In this document: positions 43,989-52,199 of the stretch, in pieces
Position numbering within the stretch: the stretch's first letter is position 1
Layout: every line of letters begins with the position of its first letter
The notes under the pieces: generated by a model
Told to the model about the DNA's origin: nothing
Seen by the model: the letters and a program-made list of their open reading frames with translations, nothing else
Databases searched by the model: none
Program-made: the position numbers and the translations under genes
Assembly (NCBI RefSeq): GCF_021049265.1
Contig: NZ_CP088018.1
Span: 3,162,001-3,226,000, forward strand
DNA: 64,000 nt
Reading direction: 5' to 3'
DNA from: Ruania suaedae
Lineage (GTDB): Bacteria; Actinomycetota; Actinomycetes; Actinomycetales; Beutenbergiaceae

Positions 43989-44849
43989 TCAGGCGGCACT
44001 GACCTCGATCAGGGTGTTCCACGGGTCCTCGAACCGCAGCGTCGCGCCGTCGTGACGACCGCGCAGGCCGGCGCTGCGCAGACGATCGCCGAGGGCGGTG
44101 ACCTCGTCCGCCGTGGGCAGCTCGATACTCACCCGGCCCAGCCCCAGCGAGGCGGCGCGCGGGCCGGCGCCGGCCGAGTTCCAGGTGTTCATCCCGATGT
44201 GGTGGTGGTAGCCGCCGGCCGCGACGAACAGCGCCTGACTGCCGAACGTGGCCATCACGTCGAACCCGAGCGTGTCCACGTAGAACTCCCGCGCAGTCGC
44301 GATGTCGCCGACCTGGAGGTGCACATGCCCCACCATGGCATCGGGCGCAGCGCCCGGTGGCGGGGCGGCGGAGGTCAGGTGCTCGCGCAGGAAGGTGTTC
44401 GGTTCCAGCGGCAGGCTTGCCATCCGGACGCCGCCGCCCGGGGTGCGCGCCCACCGCTCGCGCGGGCGGTCGAGGTAGAGCTCGACGCCGTTGCCCTCGG
44501 GATCGTCGAAGTAGAAGGCCTCGGAGACGAGGTGGTCGGCCGCGCCGGTGAAGCTCGCCGGAGCGAAACGCGCCACACCGGCCAGCGCTCGCGCCAGGGC
44601 CGGGCCGCTGTCGAACAGGATGGCGGTGTGGAACAGCCCGGCGTCGCCCCGGGAGAAACCGGGAAGGTCCCGCTCGGCCCGCAGGCGCACGATCGGTGTG
44701 GATCCGCGGCCGAGCACCGCGGCAGGACCGGTGTGCTCGAGCACGTCCAGACCGATCCCGGTGGCGTAGTACGCGATCATCGCGTCCAGGTCGCGGACCA
44801 GCAGCTCCACCACGCCCATGGCGGTGTCCTGCGCGAGTCGATCGGCCAT
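43989..44849 (-). CDS. VOC family protein, CatE-like two-domain
   Basis: A 286-residue protein with two vicinal-oxygen-chelate modules, as in extradiol dioxygenases of the CatE type. Metal-binding positions are visible as His in GLFHTAILFD and VGHVHLQVGDI and Glu in NGVELYLDRP and NTLIEVSAA. It may open an aromatic ring, but CatE-like proteins also include isomerases and thiol-conjugating enzymes. An AAGGAG site precedes the ATG. An AT-rich inverted repeat upstream suggests control by a MarR-like regulator not seen nearby. Confidence 0.82.
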   Translation of the reverse strand: MADRLAQDTAMGVVELLVRDLDAMIAYYATGIGLDVLEHTGPAAVLGRGSTPIVRLRAERDLPGFSRGDAGLFHTAILFDSGPALARALAGVARFAPASFTGAADHLVSEAFYFDDPEGNGVELYLDRPRERWARTPGGGVRMASLPLEPNTFLREHLTSAAPPPGAAPDAMVGHVHLQVGDIATAREFYVDTLGFDVMATFGSQALFVAAGGYHHHIGMNTWNSAGAGPRAASLGLGRVSIELPTADEVTALGDRLRSAGLRGRHDGATLRFEDPWNTLIEVSAA

Positions 44850-44861
44850 TCCTGCTCCTTC

Positions 44862-44881
44862 ATAGTTTATACTTCAACTAT
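44862..44881 (-). promoter_or_regulatory. Operator/promoter of the VOC gene
   Basis: ATAGTT-N8-AACTAT is a perfect 6-base inverted repeat over an AT-rich stretch containing TATAAA on the minus strand, a -10 candidate. It sits 13 bases upstream of the VOC start. Confidence 0.5.
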
Positions 44882-44924
44882 CTCACATCGCCCACTCCGC
44901 GACAACCCCCGCCGCACTCGCCCC

Positions 44925-44973
44925 GTGACCGGAGCGACACGGCTCCGTCACTCTGCGGCAGCATGGCTCCGCA
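44925..44973 (+). repeat. Structured intergenic repeat, copy B
   Basis: 49 bases matching copy A at 40 of 49 positions. It folds into a longer first hairpin than copy A: GTGAC, an unpaired C, then GGAGC pair with GCTCC and GTCAC around a GACACG-type loop. The second hairpin pairs TGCGG and AGC with GCT and CCGCA. It lies in the divergent gap between the VOC gene and the metal-sensor gene. Confidence 0.5.
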
Positions 44974-45027
44974 CTCCACGCATCCGTGTCTGTCCGGTCA
45001 GCCCACCTGATAGTTCACGTTCCCCTG

Positions 45028-45033
45028 TATTAT
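45028..45033 (+). promoter_or_regulatory. -10 element of leaderless metal-sensor transcript
   Basis: TATTAT lies 6 bases before the ATG at 45040. No ribosome-binding site is present, so transcription probably starts at or next to the ATG. No clear -35 element. Confidence 0.5.
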
Positions 45034-45039
45034 TTTCCC

Positions 45040-45363
45040 ATGGCGACCCTCACCCACACCGACGCCGTCGCCCGGCTGGGCCACGCGCTCTCCGACCGCA
45101 CCCGCACGCAGATCCTGCTCGCGCTGCGGGAGGCCCCCGCCTGCCCCTCCGACCTGGCCACCGCGATCGGGGTCTCCCGGCAGGTGATGTCCAACCAGCT
45201 CACCTGCCTGCGCGGCTGCGGCCTGGTGGACTCCGCCCGGGAGGGCCGGCGCACGTGGTATCGCCTGGCCGATCCGTCACTCCGCTCCGCCCTGGGCGGG
45301 CTCCTCGACCTCACCCTCGCGGTCGATCCGGACTGCTGCGGCCCGGAGTGCGCCTGCTTATGA
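45040..45363 (+). CDS. CmtR-like ArsR/SmtB metal sensor
   Basis: A 107-residue ArsR-type repressor. The winged helix is LGHALSDRTRTQILLAL, PSDLATAIGVSRQVMSNQ. Cys56 and Cys60 in LTCLRGC have the C-x3-C spacing of the Cd/Pb sensor CmtR, and the tail ends in DPDCCGPECACL with four cysteines. It should release DNA on binding a soft metal such as Cd or Pb and derepress the CDF exporter. The stop overlaps the exporter ATG. Probably leaderless (-10 TATTAT at 45028-45033). Confidence 0.88.
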   Translation: MATLTHTDAVARLGHALSDRTRTQILLALREAPACPSDLATAIGVSRQVMSNQLTCLRGCGLVDSAREGRRTWYRLADPSLRSALGGLLDLTLAVDPDCCGPECACL

Positions 45364-46067
45364 CCTCCCTGCCTCTCGGGCCCCGCCCCCTCAGGCCCCG
45401 CCCCCTCGACCCCGCCCGCCGGGCCACGCTGCACCGTCGCATCCGCTGGATCGTGACCGCCACGATCGTCTACAACATCATCGAGGCGGTCATCGCGATC
45501 ACCGCAGGCCGGATCGCCTCCTCCGCCGCGCTGGTGGGATTCGGCCTCGACTCCACGATCGAGGTCCTCTCCGCCGCCGCCGTGGCCTGGCAGTTCCGCG
45601 CCCCGGACCCCCGCAGCCGGGAGAAGATCGCCCTGCGTCTCATCGCCTTCTCCTTCTTCGGCCTGGCGCTGTTCGTGAGCGTCGATGCGATCCGCACCCT
45701 GCTCGGCGCGGCCGAGCCGGAGCACTCGGGCGTCGGGATCGCGCTGGCCGCCGTGAGTCTGGCGATCATGCCGGTGCTGTCCTGGCTCGAACGCCGCACC
45801 GGCCGCGAGCTCGGCTCCCCCTCCGCCGTCGCCGACTCCAAGCAGACGCTGCTGTGCACCTACCTCTCGGCCGTGCTGCTGATCGGTCTGCTGCTCAACT
45901 CCCTGCTCGGCTGGACCTGGGCCGATCCTCTCGCTGCCCTGGTCATCGCAGGCCTCGCGGCGAAGGAGGGGGTCAGCGCCTGGCGTGGCGATGCCTGCTG
46001 CCACGTTCCCGCGAGCGCCCTGGCCGAGGACGAGCCGTGCTGCACCGACGACTGCTGCACCCAGTAG
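45360..46067 (+). CDS. Cation diffusion facilitator-type metal exporter with Cys-rich tail
   Basis: A 235-residue membrane protein of the CDF fold (IVYNIIEAVIAITAGRIASS, LVGFGLDSTIEVLSAAAVAW, SWLERRTGRELGSPSAVADS). It lacks a normal cytoplasmic CTD and instead ends in a cysteine-rich tail (GDACCHVPAS, DEPCCTDDCCTQ). The metal-site aspartate of the second helix is in FGLDSTIE. It exports a divalent metal, perhaps Cd, Pb or Zn, and is co-regulated with the overlapping sensor gene. Confidence 0.88.
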   Translation: MTSLPLGPRPLRPRPLDPARRATLHRRIRWIVTATIVYNIIEAVIAITAGRIASSAALVGFGLDSTIEVLSAAAVAWQFRAPDPRSREKIALRLIAFSFFGLALFVSVDAIRTLLGAAEPEHSGVGIALAAVSLAIMPVLSWLERRTGRELGSPSAVADSKQTLLCTYLSAVLLIGLLLNSLLGWTWADPLAALVIAGLAAKEGVSAWRGDACCHVPASALAEDEPCCTDDCCTQ

Positions 46068-46098
46068 CCCGCCCCGGCATCCGGCAGACTGGTCCGCG

Positions 46099-47244
46099 AT
46101 GACTCTCGACGCAGACCTCGCCGTCCTCGGCCTCGGCGCTGCCGGCAGCTCCGCCCTCTGGCGCAGCGCCACCCGCGGCGCCGACGTGATCGGCTTCGAG
46201 CAGCACACCCCCGGCCATGCCCACGGCTCCTCCCACGGGCACAGTCGGCTGTTCCGCACCGCCTTGGTGGAGGGGCCCCAGTACGTCGCGCTCGCCCGGC
46301 ACGCCCAGCGTCTCTGGCGCGAGCTCGAACGGGCCGACGGCACCGAGCTGCTCACCCTCTGCGGCGGACTGTTCCTCGGCCCGGCCGACGGCCGGATCCT
46401 GCCGCCCATCCTGGAGACCATCGCCGCCCACGACCTGCCGCACGAGACCCTCACCACCGCACAGGTCCGCTCCGCCTACCCCCAGCACGCCATCGAGGAG
46501 GACACCGTCGGGGTGCTCGACCCGGGCACCGGGGTGCTGCGCGCGGAGGCGGGCATCCGCGCGGCGGTGCGGGCCGCCGTCGGGCAGGGCGCCCGGGTGC
46601 GCACCGGCGAGCAGGTGCTGGCCGTGACCCCGGGCGAGCGCGGGGTCGAGGTGCGCAGCACCGGACCCGAGGGCGAACGCACGTGGCGGTTCGGCCGGGT
46701 GATCATGGCCACCGGTGCCTGGACGGCCGGGCTGCTGCCCGAGCTCACCGTCCCGATGCGGGTGCGGCGCACCTTGCTCACCTGGTTCCGGGCGCCCGAG
46801 CCCGAGCAGTTCGGGCCCGAGCGGTTCGGGGTGTTCCTGCACGAGGCCGACGGCTACCTCGCCTGGGGCGCCCCCGCCCTGGAAGGGCACGGGGTGAAGG
46901 TGGGCCTGCACGATCTGCCGGCCCCCGCCGTCGCCGATCCGAGCCACAACCCGCTCGAGGTGGACCCGGCCGAATGGGCGGAGGTGGCCCGCTGGGTCTC
47001 GCGCCGGCTGCCCGGCCTGGACGCCACCGACGTGCGCGCCGAGGGGTGCATGTACACCCACACCCCGGACGAGGCCTTCAGCATCGGCACCCCGCGCGCC
47101 TACCCCGGCGTCGTGCTCGCCGCCGCCTGCTCCGGGCACGGTTTCAAGCACGCGACGGCGGTGGGCGACGCGGCCGCAGCCCTCGCCCTGGACGAGGAGC
47201 CGGCGGTCGACCTCACGCCCTTCTCCCCCGATCGCTTCGGCTGA
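46099..47244 (+). CDS. N-methyl amino acid oxidase (sarcosine oxidase/SolA type)
   Basis: A 381-residue flavoprotein of the monomeric sarcosine oxidase/N-methyltryptophan oxidase group. The FAD-binding motif is AVLGLGAAGSSALWRSATRG. The cysteine that binds FAD covalently in this family is in EGCMYTHTPDEAF, and the catalytic Lys/His region GHGFKHA is present. It oxidises an N-methyl amino acid to the amine, formaldehyde and hydrogen peroxide. No obvious ribosome-binding site precedes ATG 46099. It ends 1 base from the convergent ABC ATPase gene. Confidence 0.88.
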   Translation: MTLDADLAVLGLGAAGSSALWRSATRGADVIGFEQHTPGHAHGSSHGHSRLFRTALVEGPQYVALARHAQRLWRELERADGTELLTLCGGLFLGPADGRILPPILETIAAHDLPHETLTTAQVRSAYPQHAIEEDTVGVLDPGTGVLRAEAGIRAAVRAAVGQGARVRTGEQVLAVTPGERGVEVRSTGPEGERTWRFGRVIMATGAWTAGLLPELTVPMRVRRTLLTWFRAPEPEQFGPERFGVFLHEADGYLAWGAPALEGHGVKVGLHDLPAPAVADPSHNPLEVDPAEWAEVARWVSRRLPGLDATDVRAEGCMYTHTPDEAFSIGTPRAYPGVVLAAACSGHGFKHATAVGDAAAALALDEEPAVDLTPFSPDRFG

Positions 47245-47245
47245 C

Positions 47246-48223
47246 TCAGAGCACGACGGCGGCCCCCGGCTCGATCCGCAGCCTCACCTCGTGCCCGGGT
47301 TCGGGCGTGTGCTCTCCCGCCACGGCGGTCACCTCGCCCCAGCCGGGGACCTGCACCCGGGCGGTGGTCCGGCCGCGGGCGAAACCGGTGGCCACGACGC
47401 GGCCGGCCGGGCCGCCCCCGGCCGGATCCACCACGAGCGCCCCCGGGCCGAGGCCCAGGGTGCGTCCCTCGTGCTCGACCACCACGAAGCCCAGGAAGCC
47501 CGCGACGGCGGCGTCGGCCGGGGCCGCCCACAGCTCGGCCGGGGTGCCCGCCTGGACGAGGCGCCCCTCGCGCATCACGGCGACCCGGTCGGCCACGGCG
47601 AAGGCTTCGTCGTGGTCGTGGGTGACGTACATGGCCGTCGTCGAGGTCTCGGTGAGGATCCGTCGCAGCTCCCCGGACAGGCTCTCGCGCAGCTCGCGGT
47701 CGAGTGCCGAGAGCGGCTCGTCCAGCAGCAACAGCGCCGGACGCGGCGCCAGCGCCCGGGCCAGCGCGACCCGCTGCTGCTCCCCGCCGGAGAGCGAGGC
47801 CACCGCGCGGTCGCCGAAACCGCTCAGCCCCACCAGAGCCAGCAGCTCGGCCACCCGCGCGGCCCGCTCCGCCCGCGCGATCCCCGCCATCCGCAGCCCG
47901 AAGTCCACATTGCCCGCGACGTCGCGGTGCGGGAACAGCTGCCCGTCCTGGAACATCAACCCGAATCCGCGCCGGTGCACCGGGGTGCCGCTCACGTCGG
48001 CTCCGTCCCAGCGCACCTCGCCGGTGGTCAGCGGCTCCAGCCCGGCCACCGCCCGTAGCAGCGAGGACTTGCCGCACCCGGACGGCCCGAGCACCGCGAC
48101 CACCTGGCCGGCCGGCACATGCAGGTCGACGCCGGCGACCGCCGTCGTGGCTCCGTAGGTGACCGTGGCCGCGCGCACGCTCAGCCCGCCCGGGCCCTCG
48201 CCCACCCCTCGCTCAGAACTCAC
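47246..48223 (-). CDS. thiQ: Thiamine ABC transporter ATP-binding protein
   Basis: A 325-residue ABC ATPase: Walker A GPSGCGKSS, Q-loop GLMFQDGQLFPHRDV, signature SLSGGEQQRVALARAL, Walker B LLLLDEPLSALD and switch TDHDHDEAF-like region (VTHDHDEAF). A roughly 100-residue C-terminal beta domain (TOBE-like) follows. It is the last gene of the thiamine transport operon and overlaps thiP by 11 bases. Thiamine is assigned from the TPP riboswitch and the binding protein. Confidence 0.88.
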   Translation of the reverse strand: MSSERGVGEGPGGLSVRAATVTYGATTAVAGVDLHVPAGQVVAVLGPSGCGKSSLLRAVAGLEPLTTGEVRWDGADVSGTPVHRRGFGLMFQDGQLFPHRDVAGNVDFGLRMAGIARAERAARVAELLALVGLSGFGDRAVASLSGGEQQRVALARALAPRPALLLLDEPLSALDRELRESLSGELRRILTETSTTAMYVTHDHDEAFAVADRVAVMREGRLVQAGTPAELWAAPADAAVAGFLGFVVVEHEGRTLGLGPGALVVDPAGGGPAGRVVATGFARGRTTARVQVPGWGEVTAVAGEHTPEPGHEVRLRIEPGAAVVL

Positions 48224-49883
48224 CCGATCGCTCCCCTCGCAGTCGTTCCGCCAACCCCATCACCGAGGCGGTCAGCAGCGCCAGCACCACCGACGCCGCG
48301 AGCGCCATCCCGTAGTTTTCCGCACCGGGCCGGCCGATCAGGCGGAAGATCACCACCGGCAGGGTGGGCCGGTCCGGGCGGGACAGGAACGCCGTCGCCC
48401 CGAACTCCCCGAGCGAGACCGCGAAGGCGAACCCGATCGCCAAGCCCACCGAGCGCACCAGGAACGGCACCTCGACGGCGGCCAGCACCCGGGCCGGCGA
48501 GGCGCCGAGCATCGCGGCCACCTCCCGCAGCCGCGGGTCGATCGCCCGCAGCACCGGCAGCACGGTGCGCACCACCAGCGGCATCGCCACGATCGCCTGC
48601 GCGATCGGGATGAGGACCGGGGAGGAGCGCAGGTCCAGCGGCGGCGCGTCCAGGGTGATGAGGAACCCGAACCCGACGGTCACTGCGGACACTCCCAGGG
48701 GGAGCATGACGAGGGAATCCATCCACCCGATCGCCCGGCGGGCGGCCGGGCGCCGGGGGCGGCGGGAGAGCACCAGGGCCACGAGCACCCCCATCACCAC
48801 GGCCAGCACCGTGGCGTCGACGGCGATGCGCAGCGAGTTGGCCGTCGCCTCCCACACGGTGACCGTGAGGGCGTTGTCACCACCGGTACTGCCCAGCGCC
48901 ACGTAGTTGCCCAGGCCCCAGCCCGACGGCGTGCGCAGCGACCTGATCAGCAGGGTCGCCAGGGGCAGCAGCACCAGCACACCCACCACGACGGCGGTCA
49001 CGGCCGTCGCCGGCAGGTCCGGCCCCGGCCGGCGGTGCTGCCACAGCCGCAGCGGGGCCGGGGTGGTCGTGACCGGCTGCAACCGCAGGGCCCGTTCGCG
49101 GCGGGTGCGGGTGCGGGCGAACAGCGCCAGCGAACCGGCCACCACGATCAGCTGCATCACCGAGAGCACAGCGGCGGCGCGCAGGTCCAGGAACTGGGTG
49201 GTCTGGATCCAGATCTCGGTCTCGATGGTGCCGAACTGGATGCCCCCGAGCACCAGCACGACGCCGAAGGCGGTGGCGCAGAACAGGAACACCACCGATG
49301 CCGCCGAGGCGATCGCCGGTGTCAGGGCCGGCAGGGTCACGCTGAGGAAGGCCCGGGCCGGCGAGGCACCCAGGGCGCGGGCGGCCTGCTCGGTGCGCGG
49401 ATCGAGTCGCTCCCACATGCCGCCGACGGTGCGCACCACCACCGCGTAGTTGAAGAAGACCAGCGCCAGGATGATCGCCGTGAACGTGCCGTCGAGGCCG
49501 AGGAAGCCGAGGGGGCCCGAGTCGGCGAGCAGCGTGCGGAAGGCCACGCCCACGACGACGGTGGGCAGCACGAACGGGACCGTCACCACCGCGCGCACGA
49601 GCCGCTGACCCCGGAAGGTGCAGCGATAGAGCACGTAGGCCGCGGGGATGCCGAGCAGAACCGATCCCGCGGTCCCGAGCAGCGCCTGGGTGAGGGTGAG
49701 GCGGACGATGCGCCAGGTCCGGGGACGGGAGAAGACCTCCGCGAACCCGCCCAGGTCGAGCCCGCCGCCGGTGACGAAGCCGCGGGTGATCAGCGAGACG
49801 ACCGGGTAGGCGAAGAAGACGCCCAGGAAGGCCAGCGGGAGGCCGGCGGCCAGGCCCCAGATCCACCAGCGCGCAACCCTCAC
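48213..49883 (-). CDS. thiP: Thiamine ABC transporter permease
   Basis: A 556-residue duplicated permease with two halves of about six membrane segments each, as in ThiP. The EAA loops are visible as EQAARALGASPARAFLSVTL and REVAAMLGASPARVLAAVEV. GTG at 49883 overlaps the thiB stop (GTGA) and is preferred to an ATG-like start 11 codons further upstream that would overlap more of thiB. It forms the membrane channel of the importer. Confidence 0.9.
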   Translation of the reverse strand: MRVARWWIWGLAAGLPLAFLGVFFAYPVVSLITRGFVTGGGLDLGGFAEVFSRPRTWRIVRLTLTQALLGTAGSVLLGIPAAYVLYRCTFRGQRLVRAVVTVPFVLPTVVVGVAFRTLLADSGPLGFLGLDGTFTAIILALVFFNYAVVVRTVGGMWERLDPRTEQAARALGASPARAFLSVTLPALTPAIASAASVVFLFCATAFGVVLVLGGIQFGTIETEIWIQTTQFLDLRAAAVLSVMQLIVVAGSLALFARTRTRRERALRLQPVTTTPAPLRLWQHRRPGPDLPATAVTAVVVGVLVLLPLATLLIRSLRTPSGWGLGNYVALGSTGGDNALTVTVWEATANSLRIAVDATVLAVVMGVLVALVLSRRPRRPAARRAIGWMDSLVMLPLGVSAVTVGFGFLITLDAPPLDLRSSPVLIPIAQAIVAMPLVVRTVLPVLRAIDPRLREVAAMLGASPARVLAAVEVPFLVRSVGLAIGFAFAVSLGEFGATAFLSRPDRPTLPVVIFRLIGRPGAENYGMALAASVVLALLTASVMGLAERLRGERSGEF

Positions 49884-50992
49884 CCGATGACCGCTGCCGT
49901 CCACGCCTCGATCCACTCGTCACGGTGGGCGTCGATCTCCTCGGGAGCGACCTCGTGCGGATCCTCGGCCAGGGGCGCGAACTGCGTCCAGGCCTCGGGC
50001 AGCTCCACCTGGTCATCGACGGGATAGACGTACATCTGCTCCGGGATGTCGGCCTGCACCGGCTCCGAGAGCAGGAAGTCGATGAACGCCTGCCCGCCCT
50101 CGGGGTTGGCGGCACCGGCGATGACCCCGGCGTACTCGACCTGCCGGAAGCAGGTCTCGAGCAGCGCACCGGTGGGCGCCTCGCCCTCGGCGGTGTCCTC
50201 GCTCACCTCGAACGCCGGCGAGGTCGAGTAGGACAGCACGATCGGGCGGTCACCTTCCCCGGTGGAGCCGGAGAAGTCCACCGAGTAGGCATCCGACCAG
50301 CCGTCGACCACCTTCAGACCGTTGTCGGCCAGCTCCTCCCAGTACTCGAGCCAGCCCTCCTCGCCGAACGCCCCGACGGTGGCGAGCAGGAAGGCCAGGC
50401 CGGGGGAGGACGTCGCCGGGTTGGTGACCACCAGCAGATCGGCGTACTGCTCCTCGAGCAGGTCCTCGAAGTTCTCCGGCTCGGGGATGCCCGCCTCGGC
50501 GAACCAGTCGTGGTCGACGTTGAGGCAGACGTCGCCGATGTCGATGGGGGTCAGCGCCTCGGAGCCCTCGACCAGGTACTGCTCGGCGCTCGCCGGCAGC
50601 GCCGGCGAGGTGTGGTCAGCGAAGACCTCGGATCCGATCGCACGGCCGGCGAAGGAGTTGTCCACGCCGTAGGCGACGTCCCCGAGCGGGGAGTCGGCGG
50701 TGAGGATCAGCTGGTTGACGAGCGCGCCGCCGTCACCGGGGGCACTGAGCTCGACGGTGTAGCCGCTCTCGGCCTCGAAGTCGGCGAGGAGCTCGTCGGA
50801 GAGGCTGAAGGAGTCATGGGTGACCACCTGCACCACGCCACCCGCCTGGGCTCCCTCCTCCGACTCCGTCTCGGATCCGCCGGCGCCGATCACCGAGCAG
50901 CCCGTCAGTGCGGCGATCCCCGTGACGGTGGCCAGCGCCCTGAGCGCGGTGGTCGTCGGTGTCGCGGCACGCCGGCCGATGCGGTCGTTCAT
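49880..50992 (-). CDS. thiB: Thiamine-binding lipoprotein of the ABC transporter
   Basis: A 370-residue solute-binding lipoprotein with a lipobox (LTGC, in GIAALTGCSVIGAGG) and a TbpA/ThiB-type fold: VVQVVTHDSFSLSDELLADF, LVNQLILTADSPLGDVAYGV, VVTNPATSSPGLAFLLATVG. It captures thiamine or a thiamine phosphate for import. ATG at 50992 has GAGGAGG upstream. The TPP riboswitch lies in its leader, which supports the thiamine assignment strongly. Confidence 0.92.
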   Translation of the reverse strand: MNDRIGRRAATPTTTALRALATVTGIAALTGCSVIGAGGSETESEEGAQAGGVVQVVTHDSFSLSDELLADFEAESGYTVELSAPGDGGALVNQLILTADSPLGDVAYGVDNSFAGRAIGSEVFADHTSPALPASAEQYLVEGSEALTPIDIGDVCLNVDHDWFAEAGIPEPENFEDLLEEQYADLLVVTNPATSSPGLAFLLATVGAFGEEGWLEYWEELADNGLKVVDGWSDAYSVDFSGSTGEGDRPIVLSYSTSPAFEVSEDTAEGEAPTGALLETCFRQVEYAGVIAGAANPEGGQAFIDFLLSEPVQADIPEQMYVYPVDDQVELPEAWTQFAPLAEDPHEVAPEEIDAHRDEWIEAWTAAVIG

Positions 50993-51034
50993 GTGTCCTC
51001 CTCGGATCAAAGGAGGGGTGAGAGAGATGCTCGA

Positions 51035-51116
51035 CTTCCTTCGCCGGTGCTAACCGGAGCAGGTTCGAGGGTCTGCGGTGATCCGCACTCTCAGCGCCAC
51101 GCGGCGCTCCCCTGTC
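51035..51116 (-). ncRNA. TPP riboswitch (THI element)
   Basis: On the minus strand, all conserved blocks occur in order: CAGGGGAGC, GCGCTGAGAG, GACCCTCGAACCTG and CCGGCGAAGGAAG. The GCUGAGA and CUGA-type blocks bind the pyrimidine and the ACCCU/ACCUG region binds the pyrophosphate of TPP. It ends about 43 bases before the thiB start. TPP binding should switch off the thiBPQ operon. Confidence 0.93.
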
Positions 51117-51202
51117 GTGGCGCTCACGCTACACCGCTGGACGGGCCCGGCCGCGACGGCGGGGATAGGGTGACACAGAGCACCCGATCTCAGGAGACGA
51201 AG

Positions 51203-51457
51203 ATGAACGTCCAGAAGCTGGTCACCACGGCCGCTGCCGTCGCCGCCGGGCTGGCCGCGAACAAGTTGCTCGGCGCCTCGTGGAAGAAGATCACCGGCCA
51301 CGAGCCCCCCGACAACAACCCCGAGGCCGACGAGATCAGCATCGGTGAGCTCGTCGTCTTCGCGGCTGTCAGCGGCGCGCTGATCGCGTTCGCCCGGACT
51401 TTCGCCGCACGCGGCACCGCGAAGTGGCTGGGTTCGTCGCAGCTGTCCAAGGACTGA
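51203..51457 (+). CDS. DUF4235 small membrane protein
   Basis: An 84-residue protein with the DUF4235 pattern: an N-terminal hydrophobic helix (LVTTAAAVAAGLAANKLL), the GASWKKITGHEPP block, and a second helix (IGELVVFAAVSGALIAFART). Function unknown. AGGAGA precedes ATG 51203. Its 3' end overlaps a hairpin shared with the mrp operon. Confidence 0.85.
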   Translation: MNVQKLVTTAAAVAAGLAANKLLGASWKKITGHEPPDNNPEADEISIGELVVFAAVSGALIAFARTFAARGTAKWLGSSQLSKD

Positions 51458-51480
51458 GGACTGCTCCGCTAGGAGTCCTC
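51456..51480. terminator. Bidirectional hairpin between DUF4235 gene and mrp operon
   Basis: GAGGA and CTCC pair with GGAG and TCCTC around a GCTA loop, with a 3-base bulge. It overlaps the mnhG stop and follows the DUF4235 stop. Confidence 0.5.
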
Positions 51481-51825
51481 GCGTGATTGCGCCCGGTCCA
51501 GATCCTCGGTGAACTCGTCGGCCATGAGCAGATCCGACCTGATCTTCCCGGTCCGGTAGCCGGCTCGCGCCACCATGTGCGCGGCCACCGGCGCCGTGAT
51601 GAGCTGGAAGACGACGACCAGGACCACCTTCCAGGTGACCTCGCTCGAGCCCAGACCGACGGCAAGGCCGGTCATCAGCAGGATGAGACCGAGTACCTGA
51701 GGCTTGGTGGCGGCGTGCATCCGCGAGAGAAGGTCGGGAAACCGGACGATGCCGATCGCGGCCACCAACGTCAGCGAGCATCCGCCGATCATGCAGATCG
51801 ACGTGATCACCTGGGCGAGGGTCAT
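51469..51825 (-). CDS. mnhG: Na+/H+ antiporter subunit G
   Basis: A 118-residue subunit of the Mrp complex (MnhG/MrpG) with about three hydrophobic helices; blocks FPDLLSRMHAATKPQVLGLI and LITAPVAAHMVARAGYR are typical. It is the last gene of mrpA-C-D-E-F-G, and each junction overlaps by 4 bases. Confidence 0.93.
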   Translation of the reverse strand: MTLAQVITSICMIGGCSLTLVAAIGIVRFPDLLSRMHAATKPQVLGLILLMTGLAVGLGSSEVTWKVVLVVVFQLITAPVAAHMVARAGYRTGKIRSDLLMADEFTEDLDRAQSREDS

Positions 51826-52199
51826 GGCGCCCTCCGCTCATCTGCCTCGTCCTGGGCATCGGTGCCCCCGGTCAGCTGGGCACGCTCGCGGGCCTCGACC
51901 TCCGCGACCTCGGCAGGGGTGAGGATCCGCCGCTCGTCCTCCGGCTCGACGGCAGCGAAACGGGCCAGGGTCACCGACCCGACGAAGCCGACCAGCGCGA
52001 AGACCGTCAGCACCAGCACCACGTCCTCCCGGCCGTACCAGATCGCGACGAGCGAGAGACAGGCGACGAGCACGGCCACCAGGACGTCCAGGGCGATCAC
52101 CCGGTCGAGCATGCTCGGCCCTCGCTCCACCCGGATCACCACCAGCACCGCGGCCACGGTGAGCAGCACGCCACAGATCCCCACCACGATCGGGCTCAT
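51822..52199 (-). CDS. mnhF: Na+/H+ antiporter subunit F
   Basis: A 125-residue subunit (MnhF/MrpF) with three hydrophobic helices (VVGICGVLLTVAAVLVVIRV, GPSMLDRVIALDVLVAVLVA). The C-terminal tail (about 35 residues, acidic) is longer than in Bacillus MrpF. Confidence 0.9.
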   Translation of the reverse strand: MSPIVVGICGVLLTVAAVLVVIRVERGPSMLDRVIALDVLVAVLVACLSLVAIWYGREDVVLVLTVFALVGFVGSVTLARFAAVEPEDERRILTPAEVAEVEARERAQLTGGTDAQDEADERRAP

